DNA of 64,000 nt, taken from NCBI RefSeq assembly GCF_028473605.1, contig NZ_CP097267.1, positions 4,332,501 through 4,396,500 on the forward strand, given 5' to 3'. The position numbers and the translations under genes are program-made. Below are positions 43,649 through 52,414 of the stretch, piece by piece (within the stretch, counting starts at the first letter, position 1; each line of letters opens with the position of its first letter). The notes beneath the pieces were generated by a model that was not told where the DNA came from, did no database searches, and saw only the letters and a list, made by a program, of their open reading frames with translations. This DNA is from Acidovorax sp. NCPPB 3576 (GTDB lineage: Bacteria; Pseudomonadota; Gammaproteobacteria; Burkholderiales; Burkholderiaceae_C).

Positions 43649-44959
43649 ATGCGTGCTGTTCCCCAGGGCGTCGCCCACGCTCCCCCCGCCTCCCCCAAGA
43701 TGGGTCGCCTTGCCATGGCCAGCTCGGTCGGCACCACGCTCGAGTGGTACGACTTCACGGTCTACAACATCATGGCGGCGCTGGTGTTCAACGCCATCTT
43801 CTTTCCGTCCTTCGACCCACTCACCGGCACCATCCTCGCGTTCTCCACCTATGCCGTGGGCTACATCTCCCGCCCGCTGGGCGGCATGGTGTTCGGCCAC
43901 CTGGGCGACCGGCTGGGCCGGCGCTTCGTGCTCGTGGCCACGCTGGTGATCATGGGCGTCTCGACCGGCCTGATGGGGCTGCTGCCCACGTACGGCACCT
44001 GGGGCATCTGGGCGCCGATCGCGCTGGTGGCACTGCGCTTCGTGCAGGGCGTGGCGCTCGGCGGCGAATGGGCCGGCGCGGTGCTGCTGTCGATGGAACA
44101 CGGCAAGCCCACCGAGCGCGGGCGCAACGCCTCGTTCACGCAGGTCGGCCCCTCGTGCGGCACCCTGATCGGCACCGGCTTCATCGCCCTGGTCTCGGCC
44201 TGGCTGAGCCCGGAAGACTTCCAGGCCTGGGGCTGGCGCATTCCCTTCGTCTCCAGCGTGGCGCTGGTGCTGTTCGGCCTGTGGCTGCGCCGGGGCGTCG
44301 AAGAAACGCCGGTGTTCCGCGAAATGGAGGCCCACCAGGCCACGGCCAAGACGCCGATCAAGGAGGTGTTCTCGCAGCACTGGCGACGCCTGCTGGTGGC
44401 CGGCGGCTCGCGCATCGGCTCGGACGTGCTGTATGCCCTGGTGGTGGTGTTCACGCTGACCTACGTGACCACGGTGCTGCACCTGTCGCGGCCGCTGGCG
44501 CTCACGGCCACCATGATCGGCGCGGCGTGCAACGCCCTGGCGGTGCCCTGGTTCGGCGCGCTGTCGGACCGCATCGGCCGGCGCCCGGTCTACATCGCCG
44601 GCGCGCTGCTGGGCATCGCCTGGGCCTTCGTGTTCTTCGTGCTGATGGACCGGGCGCAGCCGATTGCCATCTGCGCGGCCGTGGTCGGCGGGCTGCTGAT
44701 CCACGCCATGATGTACGGCCCGCAGGCCGCCTTCGTGACCGAGCAGTTTCCCAACCGGGTGCGCTATGCCGGCGCCTCTCTGGCCTACACGCTGGCGGGC
44801 ATCCTGGGCGGCGGCTTCGCGCCGCTCATCATCGCCTCGCTGTTCAAGTCGTACGGCTCGACGGTGGCGGTCTCGCTCTACGTGACGGCCGCACTGGGTC
44901 TCACGCTGGTGGCCCTGCTGGTCGCCCGCGAAACCGCGCACGAGCCGCTGCAAGCCTGA
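43649..44959 (+). CDS. MHS-family MFS transporter
   Basis: Inner-membrane major facilitator of 436 residues with 12 predicted helices. The metabolite:H+ symporter signature is seen in SSVGTTLEWYDFTVYNIMAA, GHLGDRLGRRFVLV and the second-half repeat GALSDRIGRRPVYIAGALLG. MHS transporters import organic acids (citrate, shikimate, proline betaine type). It is the last gene of the catabolic cluster and probably imports its substrate. A strong terminator follows. Confidence 0.93.
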   Translation: MRAVPQGVAHAPPASPKMGRLAMASSVGTTLEWYDFTVYNIMAALVFNAIFFPSFDPLTGTILAFSTYAVGYISRPLGGMVFGHLGDRLGRRFVLVATLVIMGVSTGLMGLLPTYGTWGIWAPIALVALRFVQGVALGGEWAGAVLLSMEHGKPTERGRNASFTQVGPSCGTLIGTGFIALVSAWLSPEDFQAWGWRIPFVSSVALVLFGLWLRRGVEETPVFREMEAHQATAKTPIKEVFSQHWRRLLVAGGSRIGSDVLYALVVVFTLTYVTTVLHLSRPLALTATMIGAACNALAVPWFGALSDRIGRRPVYIAGALLGIAWAFVFFVLMDRAQPIAICAAVVGGLLIHAMMYGPQAAFVTEQFPNRVRYAGASLAYTLAGILGGGFAPLIIASLFKSYGSTVAVSLYVTAALGLTLVALLVARETAHEPLQA

Positions 44960-44976
44960 TCCAGCCCGCGCTTTCG

Positions 44977-45010
44977 AAAGCCGGCCGGCGCTTTCCGGCC
45001 GGCTTTTTTC
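44977..45010. terminator. Terminator between the MHS transporter and rodA
   Basis: AAAGCCGGCCGG and CCGGCCGGCTTT form a perfect 12-bp stem with a 6-nt loop, followed by TTT on the plus strand. The genes on each side converge here. Confidence 0.9.
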
Positions 45011-45012
45011 AT

Positions 45013-46176
45013 TTATGCGCGTTCGTTCAGGGAAACACGTTGCGCCCGGGCGATGGACATCAGCACCCCCAGCGCCAGCCCCAGCGTGACCATGGCCGTG
45101 CCGCCGTAGCTCACGAAGGGCAGCGGCACGCCCACCACCGGAAGGATGCCGCTCACCATGCCCATGTTCACGAACGCATAGGTGAAGAAGATCATCGACA
45201 CGGCCCCCGCCATCAGGCGCGAGAACAAGGTGGTGGCCCCGATCGCGATGGCCAGCCCCCGCCACACCAGCATCAGGAAGCACACGATCAGGAACAGGTT
45301 GCCCGCCAGCCCGAACTCCTCGGAGAACGCGGCGAAGATGAAGTCGGTGGTGCGCTCGGGAATGAACTCCAGGTGGGTCTGCGTTCCCGCCATGAAGCCC
45401 TTGCCCCAGAAGCCCCCCGAGCCGATGGCGATCATCCCCTGGATGATGTGAAAGCCCTTGCCCAGCGGATCGCGCGTGGGGTCCAGCAGGGTGCAGATGC
45501 GCTGCTGCTGGTAGTCGTGCAGCACGGGCCAGCGCACCCCGTCGGCGCACAACTGGGGCTCGAACCACACGATGAGCGCGATGCCGATGCCCCCGATCAG
45601 CATGGGCGGCAGCACCAGCTTCCAGGGCAGCCCGGCAAAGAAGATCACCGACAGCCCGGCCGCCAGCACCAGCAGCGAGGTGCCCAGATCGGGCTGTTTC
45701 ATGATGAGCCCGACGGGCACTGCCAGCAGCGCGCCGGCCACCACGAAGTCCAGTGGCCGCAACTGGCCCTCGCGCCGCTGGAACCACCAGGCCAGCATGA
45801 GCGGCATGGCGATCTTGAGCAGCTCGCTGGGCTGGATGACCAGCCCCAGGTTGATCCAGCGCTGCGCGCCCTTCTTGGTGATGCCGAACAGCGCCACCGC
45901 CACCAGCAGCGCCACCCCCACCGTGTACAGCGGCACGGCCAACGCCATCAGCCGCTGGGGCGGCACCTGCGCCACCACGAACAGGATGCCGGCGGCCAGC
46001 AGCATGTTGCGGCCATGGTCGTAAAAGCGCGTGCCGTGGTCGTAGCCCGAGGAATACATGGCCACCAGCCCGGTCGATGCCAGCATCAACAGCACCAGGA
46101 TGAGCAGCCAGTCGAAGCCACGGAACAGGGGCAGGACGCGCTGCAGCAGGGAGGGTTTGTCGAAGACGGCGGACAT
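45013..46176 (-). CDS. rodA: Rod-shape glycosyltransferase RodA
   Basis: SEDS-family peptidoglycan polymerase of the elongasome; 387 residues, about ten transmembrane helices. Visible: FDWLLILVLLMLASTGLVAM, WINLGLVIQPSELLKIAMPL, KQPDLGTSLLVLAAGLSVIF and GVPLPFVSYGGTAMVTLGLA near the C-terminus. Stand-alone here; no mrdA (PBP2) gene is visible on the window side, though it could lie elsewhere. The upstream gene (yqiA-like) is divergent. Confidence 0.96.
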   Translation of the reverse strand: MSAVFDKPSLLQRVLPLFRGFDWLLILVLLMLASTGLVAMYSSGYDHGTRFYDHGRNMLLAAGILFVVAQVPPQRLMALAVPLYTVGVALLVAVALFGITKKGAQRWINLGLVIQPSELLKIAMPLMLAWWFQRREGQLRPLDFVVAGALLAVPVGLIMKQPDLGTSLLVLAAGLSVIFFAGLPWKLVLPPMLIGGIGIALIVWFEPQLCADGVRWPVLHDYQQQRICTLLDPTRDPLGKGFHIIQGMIAIGSGGFWGKGFMAGTQTHLEFIPERTTDFIFAAFSEEFGLAGNLFLIVCFLMLVWRGLAIAIGATTLFSRLMAGAVSMIFFTYAFVNMGMVSGILPVVGVPLPFVSYGGTAMVTLGLALGVLMSIARAQRVSLNERA

Positions 46177-46286
46177 GGTGCGCGATTATCCGGCCGGCCG
46201 AAGGCGCCGCCGCCCCGGCACAATCGAAGGCCCCCGGCACCGCCGCACCATTGCCTGCATCGCTCCACGCCGCCGAGCGCCCCACC

Positions 46287-46871
46287 ATGCCCACCACCCA
46301 TCTGCTCTACCTGCACGGATTTCGCTCCTCGCCCCAGTCGGCCAAGGCCCGGCAGATGGCGGCGCATGTGGCGGCCCACCATCCGGGCGTTCATTTCTGG
46401 TGCCCGCAGTTGCCGCCATCGCCCCGGGCGGCCATGGGTCTCGTGGCGCAGGGCATCGTGGACTGGCCGCTGGGGACGATGGCCGTGGTGGGCTCCTCGC
46501 TCGGCGGGTTCTACGCGAGCTGGGTGGCGCAGCAGGCCCGCTGCCCGAGCGTGCTGCTGAACCCCGCCGTGGACCCGGCCCGCGACCTGGAACGCTACAT
46601 CGGCGAGCAGACGGCGTGGCACGACCCGGCCGAACGCTTTTTTTTCCGCCCCGAATACATCGCCGAACTGCGCGCGCTGGACGTGCGGAGCCAGCCACCG
46701 GCCGGCCCGGAACTGGCCGTCATCGCCAAGGGCGACGAATTGCTGGACTGGCGCGAGATGGCGGGCCGCTATGCCGCCGCGCGGGTGGTCCTGCTGGAGG
46801 GCGGCGACCATGCCTTGAGCGACTTTCCCGCGCACATCGCAACGGTGGCCGGGTTCTGCGGCCTCGCCTAG
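46287..46871 (+). CDS. YqiA/YcfP-type alpha/beta-hydrolase esterase
   Basis: Cytoplasmic serine hydrolase of 194 residues. YLHGFRSSPQSAKARQMAAH at the N-terminus, nucleophile elbow VGSSLGGFYASW (GxSxG), acidic residue region AVIAKGDELLDW and the catalytic His in LEGGDHALSDF. The ATG at 46287 gives MPTTHLLYLHGF; an upstream in-frame start at 46251 is less likely. Divergent from rodA. Confidence 0.92.
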   Translation: MPTTHLLYLHGFRSSPQSAKARQMAAHVAAHHPGVHFWCPQLPPSPRAAMGLVAQGIVDWPLGTMAVVGSSLGGFYASWVAQQARCPSVLLNPAVDPARDLERYIGEQTAWHDPAERFFFRPEYIAELRALDVRSQPPAGPELAVIAKGDELLDWREMAGRYAAARVVLLEGGDHALSDFPAHIATVAGFCGLA

Positions 46872-46886
46872 CCCGGGAGTCCGCGT

Positions 46887-48446
46887 TCAAGGCAGCGGCA
46901 TGACCGCAGCGGCCTCCGGATGGCTGGCCGCCCAGCGCGCGTACTCCTGCGGATAGGCAATGCGGTAGCGCGCCGTGTGGAAATCCACCTCCTCCGTGCG
47001 CCCGAGCAGCGCCGCGCTGGCCAGCACCGCCTCGATGACGCGGGGCTCGGGCGAATAGTGCAGCAGCCGCGTGGCGCGGGTGTGGACGTCGGCTGCGTTC
47101 TGCGCGGTCACGGGCGTCGTCGTCACGGTGGCGAAATCGGCCGTGCTGCGGAAGAAGGCGATATCGCCCAGCACCTTGCGGGCGGTGTCTTCGCGGTAGG
47201 CGGGGTCGCGGTCGGGCACGGCGCGGTAGAGCTGGCTCACCCGCTCGTAGTCGCGCACCAGCAGCCCCCCGAAGGCCAGAGCCGCGCCACCGGCCAGCGC
47301 GGCGGCGGCGATCCAGGCCGGCCCGGGCCGCCACGGCCGCGCTGGCCGCACGAGCAGCAGCAACGCAAACCCAGTGGCCACCTGGAACGGCCCGTACCAC
47401 AGCGGAAATTCCAGCAGGCTGTGCACGCCCACGATGGCCAACACGCCCCAGGCCAGCTGGCGCACGGGATCGGTCTCGCGCCAGGGGGCGAGGCGCCACA
47501 CGCCCCACAGCGCCAGCAGGCACAGCCCGCCCGCCAACGGCAGGCCCAGTTCCACGGCCAGGTGCAGCGGCAGGTTGTGGGCGTTGTCCAGCAGCACGCA
47601 AAAACGCTCGCCCGGGAACAGCGTGGTGTAGTGGGCATAGGCCATCTCGCCCCAGCCCCAGCCGGTCCAGGGCTTTTGCGCGATCAGGTGCAGCATGTTG
47701 GACCACAGCACGGTGCGGCTGACGCAGCCTTGGCCCTCGTCCGCCAGCCGCTGGAACAGCCCGTCCATCGACACGCCCGCCCAACGCTCCAGCATCCAGG
47801 GCAGCGCCCAGGCCGCCAGCGCGTACAGCACCCCACCCGTGGCCGCGAAGGCCAGGGGCAGGCCGCCCAGCGAGCGGCGCCAGAGCACCAGCAGCCCGAG
47901 CATCACGCCCCATTCGAGGATGCCGGTGCGCGAGGCGGTGGCCGCATCCGCTGTGCTGATGAGCATCAGCGCCCAGGCGGCCAACATGCCCGCGGCCACC
48001 ACCAGGCCCGGCCGACGGGAATGCGGGAGCGAGGCTTGCAGGCGGCCCACCCCCCAGGCCAGGGCCCAGGCCCCCATGCCCAGCAGCGAGGCCTGCTGGT
48101 TGCGCTGGCGCAGGTTGCCCAGCGCCAGCCCCGGCGTGGAGGGGTAGATCCACGGCGACGCGCCCACGTCGCCCCAGAAGAACTGCACAAGCCCCACCCC
48201 GGAGGCCAGCACCGCCGCCAGCACCAGCCCGCCCGCCAGCACCCAGGCGGCCCAGCGGCGCAGCCCGCCCCGGGCCGGTGGCACCCGGGCCGCGCCGATC
48301 GCCAGGCCCGCCAGCACCAGGGCGCACGCGCCCGACACCATCAGCGGCCAGAAATTGGACAGCGGCGCCTGGGTGTGCGCGAACAGGAACGGCAGCGCCA
48401 CGGCCACGAGGGCCAGCGCAGCGGCGAAGGCGTTGAACAAAGGCAT
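46887..48446 (-). CDS. O-antigen ligase/PglL-like oligosaccharyltransferase membrane protein
   Basis: Inner-membrane protein of 519 residues with about 12 helices. The Wzy_C/O-antigen ligase region includes NPWI-like segment PWTGWGWGEMAYAHYTTLFP and DNAHNLPLHLAVELGLPLAG, with conserved Arg/His residues in the large periplasmic loop, and a C-terminal periplasmic part (residues 400-519). Proteins with the PglL_A/Wzy_C architecture transfer glycans to pilin or lipid A. It is convergent with the esterase gene and 85 bp from the divergent RNase gene. Target unknown. Confidence 0.85.
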   Translation of the reverse strand: MPLFNAFAAALALVAVALPFLFAHTQAPLSNFWPLMVSGACALVLAGLAIGAARVPPARGGLRRWAAWVLAGGLVLAAVLASGVGLVQFFWGDVGASPWIYPSTPGLALGNLRQRNQQASLLGMGAWALAWGVGRLQASLPHSRRPGLVVAAGMLAAWALMLISTADAATASRTGILEWGVMLGLLVLWRRSLGGLPLAFAATGGVLYALAAWALPWMLERWAGVSMDGLFQRLADEGQGCVSRTVLWSNMLHLIAQKPWTGWGWGEMAYAHYTTLFPGERFCVLLDNAHNLPLHLAVELGLPLAGGLCLLALWGVWRLAPWRETDPVRQLAWGVLAIVGVHSLLEFPLWYGPFQVATGFALLLLVRPARPWRPGPAWIAAAALAGGAALAFGGLLVRDYERVSQLYRAVPDRDPAYREDTARKVLGDIAFFRSTADFATVTTTPVTAQNAADVHTRATRLLHYSPEPRVIEAVLASAALLGRTEEVDFHTARYRIAYPQEYARWAASHPEAAAVMPLP

Positions 48447-48531
48447 GGGGCGGTTGGCCAAGGCAAAGGGCCGATCATAGGCAGGGCCGCCCGTTCGCCC
48501 CCCCCCGGGCGCCCATGGGACAATCCCGCCC

Positions 48532-50622
48532 ATGCATGCACTGTTTGAAGAAGCCGGCAAATTTCTCGCCGGACGCATCCTTTCCGAGGCCGAAAGCTCC
48601 GCCCAGATCGAGCTCGACTCGGGCAAACGGGTGAAGGTCAAGGCCGCCCATCTGCTGATCCGGTTCGAAAAGCCCGCCCCGGCCGAGATGCTCGCCCAGG
48701 CACAGGCCGTGGCCGAGTCGATCGAACTCGACCTGGCCTGGGAATTCGCCCCCGAGGACGAATTCGGCTTCGCCGACCTGGCGCGGGACTATTTTTCCGA
48801 AAACGCCACGCTGGTCCAGCAGGCCGGCGCGCTGTTCGCGCTGTACGAGGCGCCGCACTACTTCCGCCGCGCGGGCAAGGGCCGCTTCAAGAAGGCGCCG
48901 GCCGAGATCCTGCAGCAGGCGCTGGCTGCCATCGAGAAAAAGAAGCTCGTGCTGCAGCAGATCGCCGACTGGGCCGAGCAGCTCGGCCGAGGCGAATGCC
49001 CGCAGCCCATCCGCGAGCAGCTCTACAAGATCCTGTTCAAGCCGGACAAGAACGCGCCCGAGTACAAGGCCGTGGTGGAGGCCAGCCGCGCCACCCACCT
49101 GCCGCCGCTGGATCTGCTGCAGCGGGCCGGCGCCATCGACTCGGCCTACCAGTTCCACTGGAAGCGCTTCCTGTTCGACAACTTCCCCAAGGGCACGGGC
49201 TTTCCGGCCATCACCGCGCCGCTGCCGCCCGAGGACCTGCCGCTGGCGCCCGTGCAGGCCTACTCCATCGACGACTCCCAGACGACCGAGATCGACGACG
49301 CCCTGTCGGTCCAGGGCCTGGGTACGGGCACCGTCGTGCTCGGCATCCACATCGCGGCGCCGGGCCTCGCCATCGTGCCGGGCACGCCGCTGGACCAACT
49401 GGGGCGCAACCGCCTGTCCACCGTGTACATGCCCGGCTACAAGATCACCATGCTGCCCGACGAGGTGGTGAAGATCTACACGCTGGACGAAGGCCGCGCC
49501 AACCCGGCGGTGTCGCTCTACGTGACCATCGACGAGGCCACGCTGGAAGTCACCGGCACCGAAACCAAGCTGGAGCGCGTGCCCGTGGCCGCCAACCTGC
49601 GCCACGACCAGCTCGACCACATCGTGACCGAGGCCTGGCTGACCGACCCCACGGTTCAGGCCCAGGAAGCCCCCCAGCGCTTGCTGGACCTGCGCGGGCA
49701 GCTATCCTTTTTATACCGCCTTGCCAAAAGCCTCAAGGCCCAGCGCGAGGTCGTGCGCGGCAAGCCCGAGACCTTCAACCGGCCGGACTACAACTTCCGC
49801 CTCACCGGCAACGACGGCGCCGAGCCGCAGGGCCGCGAGACCGTCTCGATCACCACGCGCCGGCGCGGCGCCCCGCTGGACCTGATCGTGGCCGAGGCCG
49901 CCATCGTGGCCAACAGCACCTGGGGCGGCCTGCTGGCCGACCACGGCGTGCCCGGCATCTACCGCAGCCAGGCCAGCCTGGCCCCCGGCGTGAAGGTGCG
50001 CATGGGCACCAAGGCGCTGCCGCACGCGGGCATCGGCGTCAAGAGCTACGCCTGGGCGACCTCGCCACTGCGCCGCTACGTGGACCTGGTGAACCAGTGG
50101 CAGATCATCGCGTGCGTGCGCCACGGCAAGACCGCCGCGCTGGCCGCGCCGTTCAAGCCCAAGGACGCGGACCTGTTCTCGGTCATCAGCAGCTTCGATG
50201 CGGCCTACAGCGCCTACAACGGCTACCAGGCCGGCATGGAGCGCTTCTGGACGCTGCAGTACCTGCAGCAGAACGCCATCGCCGAGATCGAGGCCACCGT
50301 GTTCAAGGAAGGCCCGGGCGGGAGCTTTCTCGTGCGGGCCGACACGCTGCCGCTGGTGCTGCCCGTGCTGGGCGCGCAGCACCTGCCGCGCGGCGCGCGG
50401 GTGCGCGTCAAGCTCGGCGAGATCGACGAGATCACGCTCGATGTGAGCGGCACCTTGCTGGAACGCCTGGACAGCCCTGACGACAGCGCCGAGGCCGCGC
50501 CGCCGGGCGACGAGGCGGGCGAGGACGACGAAGAGGCCGTGGCCGGCCCCATCGCCATCGCGGTGGACGTGAACGAAGCCGAGGCCGGCGCCAGCGCCAG
50601 CACGGATAATCGGGCGCCGTGA
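48532..50622 (+). CDS. RNase II-family 3'-5' exoribonuclease
   Basis: 696 residues. The RNB catalytic core contains YSIDDSQTTEIDDALSVQ with the Asp residues that bind Mg, VYMPGYKITMLPDEVV, and AVVEASRATHLPP upstream; a C-terminal S1-like region (about 595-655) and an acidic tail (residues 655-690) follow. The N-terminus MHALFEEAGKFLAGRILSEA does not look like a standard cold-shock domain. Related to RNase II rather than RNase R by size. It overlaps the next gene by GTGA. A possible dispersed-repeat remnant lies within the gene at 49700-49740. Confidence 0.92.
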   Translation: MHALFEEAGKFLAGRILSEAESSAQIELDSGKRVKVKAAHLLIRFEKPAPAEMLAQAQAVAESIELDLAWEFAPEDEFGFADLARDYFSENATLVQQAGALFALYEAPHYFRRAGKGRFKKAPAEILQQALAAIEKKKLVLQQIADWAEQLGRGECPQPIREQLYKILFKPDKNAPEYKAVVEASRATHLPPLDLLQRAGAIDSAYQFHWKRFLFDNFPKGTGFPAITAPLPPEDLPLAPVQAYSIDDSQTTEIDDALSVQGLGTGTVVLGIHIAAPGLAIVPGTPLDQLGRNRLSTVYMPGYKITMLPDEVVKIYTLDEGRANPAVSLYVTIDEATLEVTGTETKLERVPVAANLRHDQLDHIVTEAWLTDPTVQAQEAPQRLLDLRGQLSFLYRLAKSLKAQREVVRGKPETFNRPDYNFRLTGNDGAEPQGRETVSITTRRRGAPLDLIVAEAAIVANSTWGGLLADHGVPGIYRSQASLAPGVKVRMGTKALPHAGIGVKSYAWATSPLRRYVDLVNQWQIIACVRHGKTAALAAPFKPKDADLFSVISSFDAAYSAYNGYQAGMERFWTLQYLQQNAIAEIEATVFKEGPGGSFLVRADTLPLVLPVLGAQHLPRGARVRVKLGEIDEITLDVSGTLLERLDSPDDSAEAAPPGDEAGEDDEEAVAGPIAIAVDVNEAEAGASASTDNRAP
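49701..49740 (-). repeat. Possible in-frame remnant of the dispersed repeat in the RNase gene (R7)
   Basis: GCTATCCTTTTTATACC resembles the palindrome of R2 (GCTATACTTTTTATAGC, 15 of 17 identical), and the block ends with AAGGCC. Coding here reads QLSFLYRLAKSLKAQ. It is AT-rich against the surrounding gene. Chance resemblance cannot be excluded. Confidence 0.35.
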
Positions 50623-51479
50623 AACTGCCCGCCTTCTTCCAACGATTCAGCACGCTGCAGCTGGCGCTCGGCGTGTCCATCGCCGTGCATGCGGTGCTGC
50701 TGTCGGTGCGGTTCATCGACCCGGAAAGCTTCAACCGCGTCTTCCAGGACACGCCGCTGGAGGTGATCCTGGTCAACGCCAAGTCCAACGAGCGGCCGGA
50801 CAAGGCCCAGGCGATCGCGCAGTCGTCGCTGGCCGGCGGCGGCGAGGCCGCCAAGGGCCGGGCCACCAGCCCCCTGCCCTACTCGGCCCTCACGGCGGTG
50901 GGCGACGATTTCGAGGAGGCCCAGCGCAAGCTCGACGCCATGCAGGAGCAGCAAAGCCAGTTGCTGGCCCAGTTGCGGAAACAACTGGCCACCCTGCCGG
51001 TGCCCGACCCGCGCCAGCCCAGCCAGAGCGCCGACGCCCTGGCGCAGGAGGAAAAGCGCCGCCAGCTCATCAAGCTGCTGGCCGAGATCGAAAAGCGCAT
51101 CAACGAAGAGAACGCCCGCCCCAAGAAACGCTACATCAGCCCCGCCACGCGCGAGGAGGTCTATGCGATCTACTACGACGGGCTGCGCCGCAAGATCGAG
51201 GACAAGGGCACCGACAATTTTCCCGAACAGGCCGGCAAGAAGCTCTACGGCGAGCTGACGATGATCGTGACCGTCAACCACGACGGCACGGTGCTGGAGA
51301 CCGAGATCGTGCAGGGCTCGGGCAACCGCCTGCTGGACAACCGCGCCCAGGCCATCGCCCGCTCGGCCGGACCGTTCGGCGCCTTCGACGCGGCCATGCG
51401 GGCCAAGGCCGACCAGATCGCCGTGGTCTCGCGCTTCAAATTCACACGCGACCAGACCCTCGAAACCAGCGTGCGCTGA
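50619..51479 (+). CDS. TonB-like energy-transducer protein
   Basis: 286 residues. Short cytoplasmic N-terminus, one transmembrane helix (LALGVSIAVHAVLLSVRF, about residues 14-31), a coiled-coil/charged periplasmic region with FEEAQRKLDAMQEQQSQLLA and EEKRRQLIKLLAEIEKRINE, and a C-terminal TonB-type domain (KKLYGELTMIVTVNHDGTVL). GTG start overlaps the upstream stop. No ExbB/ExbD gene is adjacent. Role unknown, but the family links inner- and outer-membrane functions. Confidence 0.87.
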   Translation: MKLPAFFQRFSTLQLALGVSIAVHAVLLSVRFIDPESFNRVFQDTPLEVILVNAKSNERPDKAQAIAQSSLAGGGEAAKGRATSPLPYSALTAVGDDFEEAQRKLDAMQEQQSQLLAQLRKQLATLPVPDPRQPSQSADALAQEEKRRQLIKLLAEIEKRINEENARPKKRYISPATREEVYAIYYDGLRRKIEDKGTDNFPEQAGKKLYGELTMIVTVNHDGTVLETEIVQGSGNRLLDNRAQAIARSAGPFGAFDAAMRAKADQIAVVSRFKFTRDQTLETSVR

Positions 51480-51534
51480 AGGCACGCGCCCTTCACCGTA
51501 TTTTCTTGCCGCTTTCTTCCAGCACACCACCGCA

Positions 51535-52386
51535 ATGACTTCGACCGTGGATTCCTACTGCGTGATGGGCAACCCGGTCGAGCACAGCCGCTCGCCCTCG
51601 ATCCATGCGCGCTTTGCCGAAATCACCGGCGAGCGCCTGTCGTATGCCCGCCGGCTGGTGCCGCTGGACGGCTTCGCGCAGGCGCTGGCCGACTTCGCCG
51701 CCGCGGGCGGGCGCGGCTGCAACGTGACGGTGCCCTTCAAGCTCGACGCCGCCCGGCTGGCCCACCGCGCCAGCGAGCGGGTGCGCCTGGCCGGCGCGGC
51801 CAACACGCTCACCTTCGGCGACGATGGCCGCATCAACGCCGACAACACCGACGGCCTGGGCCTGGTGGCCGACATCGTGCGCAACGCCGGCGTGCCGCTG
51901 GCCGGCAGCGACGTGCTGCTGGTGGGTGCGGGTGGCGCGGCGGCCGGCGTGCTGGGACCGCTGCTGCACGAAAAGCCGCGCCGCATCGTGGTGGTCAACC
52001 GCACCGCCGCCCGCGCCCAGGCGCTGGTGCAGGCCCACACCGAACTGGCATTGCTACAAAAAACAGAGCTACTCGCCCTAGATGCACATGCGCTGGAGGC
52101 CGATTTCGATGTGATCATCAACGCCACGGCCAGCAGCCTGGGCGGCGGCGACATTCCGGTGCCCGCCCAGGTGTTGCGGTCGGGCAGCCTGGCCTACGAC
52201 ATGATGTACGGCCCCGCTGCGCAGGGCTTCATGGACTGGGCCCACCGCCACGGCGCGGTGCCGCGCGACGGGCTGGGCATGCTGGTGGAGCAGGCGGCCG
52301 AGGCGTTCGCCCTGTGGCGCGGCGTGCGTCCGCCCGCGGCCCAGGTGCTGGGCGAGCTGCGCACCGCCATGGCGGCAGGCCAGTGA
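51535..52386 (+). CDS. aroE: Shikimate dehydrogenase AroE
   Basis: NADPH-dependent reduction of 3-dehydroshikimate; 283 residues. Substrate domain with VMGNPVEHSRSPSIHARFAE, catalytic Lys in NVTVPFKLDA and NTDGLGLV; NADPH domain with VLLVGAGGAAAGVLGPLL and VVNRTAARA; C-terminal MLVEQAAEAFALWRG. Residues about 174-190 (LLQKTELLALDAHALEA) are encoded by repeat copy R5, so the element was absorbed in frame. Downstream mtgA starts 28 bp after the stop. Confidence 0.97.
   Translation: MTSTVDSYCVMGNPVEHSRSPSIHARFAEITGERLSYARRLVPLDGFAQALADFAAAGGRGCNVTVPFKLDAARLAHRASERVRLAGAANTLTFGDDGRINADNTDGLGLVADIVRNAGVPLAGSDVLLVGAGGAAAGVLGPLLHEKPRRIVVVNRTAARAQALVQAHTELALLQKTELLALDAHALEADFDVIINATASSLGGGDIPVPAQVLRSGSLAYDMMYGPAAQGFMDWAHRHGAVPRDGLGMLVEQAAEAFALWRGVRPPAAQVLGELRTAMAAGQ
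52053..52106 (+). repeat. Dispersed inverted-repeat element, copy R5, inside aroE
   Basis: The element (GCTACAAAAAACAGAGCTAC, CGCCCTAG, CATGCGCTGGAGGCCGATT) aligns without gaps to R4 (about 40 of 53 identical by my count) but lies in the aroE reading frame, translated as LLQKTELLALDAHALEADF. The palindrome arms have decayed more than the CCCTAG and GCGCTGGAGGCC blocks. Confidence 0.85.
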
Positions 52387-52414
52387 GCCCCGCGCATCCG
52401 GGAACGGCCGCGCC

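Noticed and set aside
43631..46560. Very long open frames of about 890-940 codons on both strands over the MHS transporter and rodA
   Set aside because: They are shadows of real genes in GC-rich DNA: composition is His/Arg/Pro/Gly-rich with no recognisable domains, and true genes lie in other frames.
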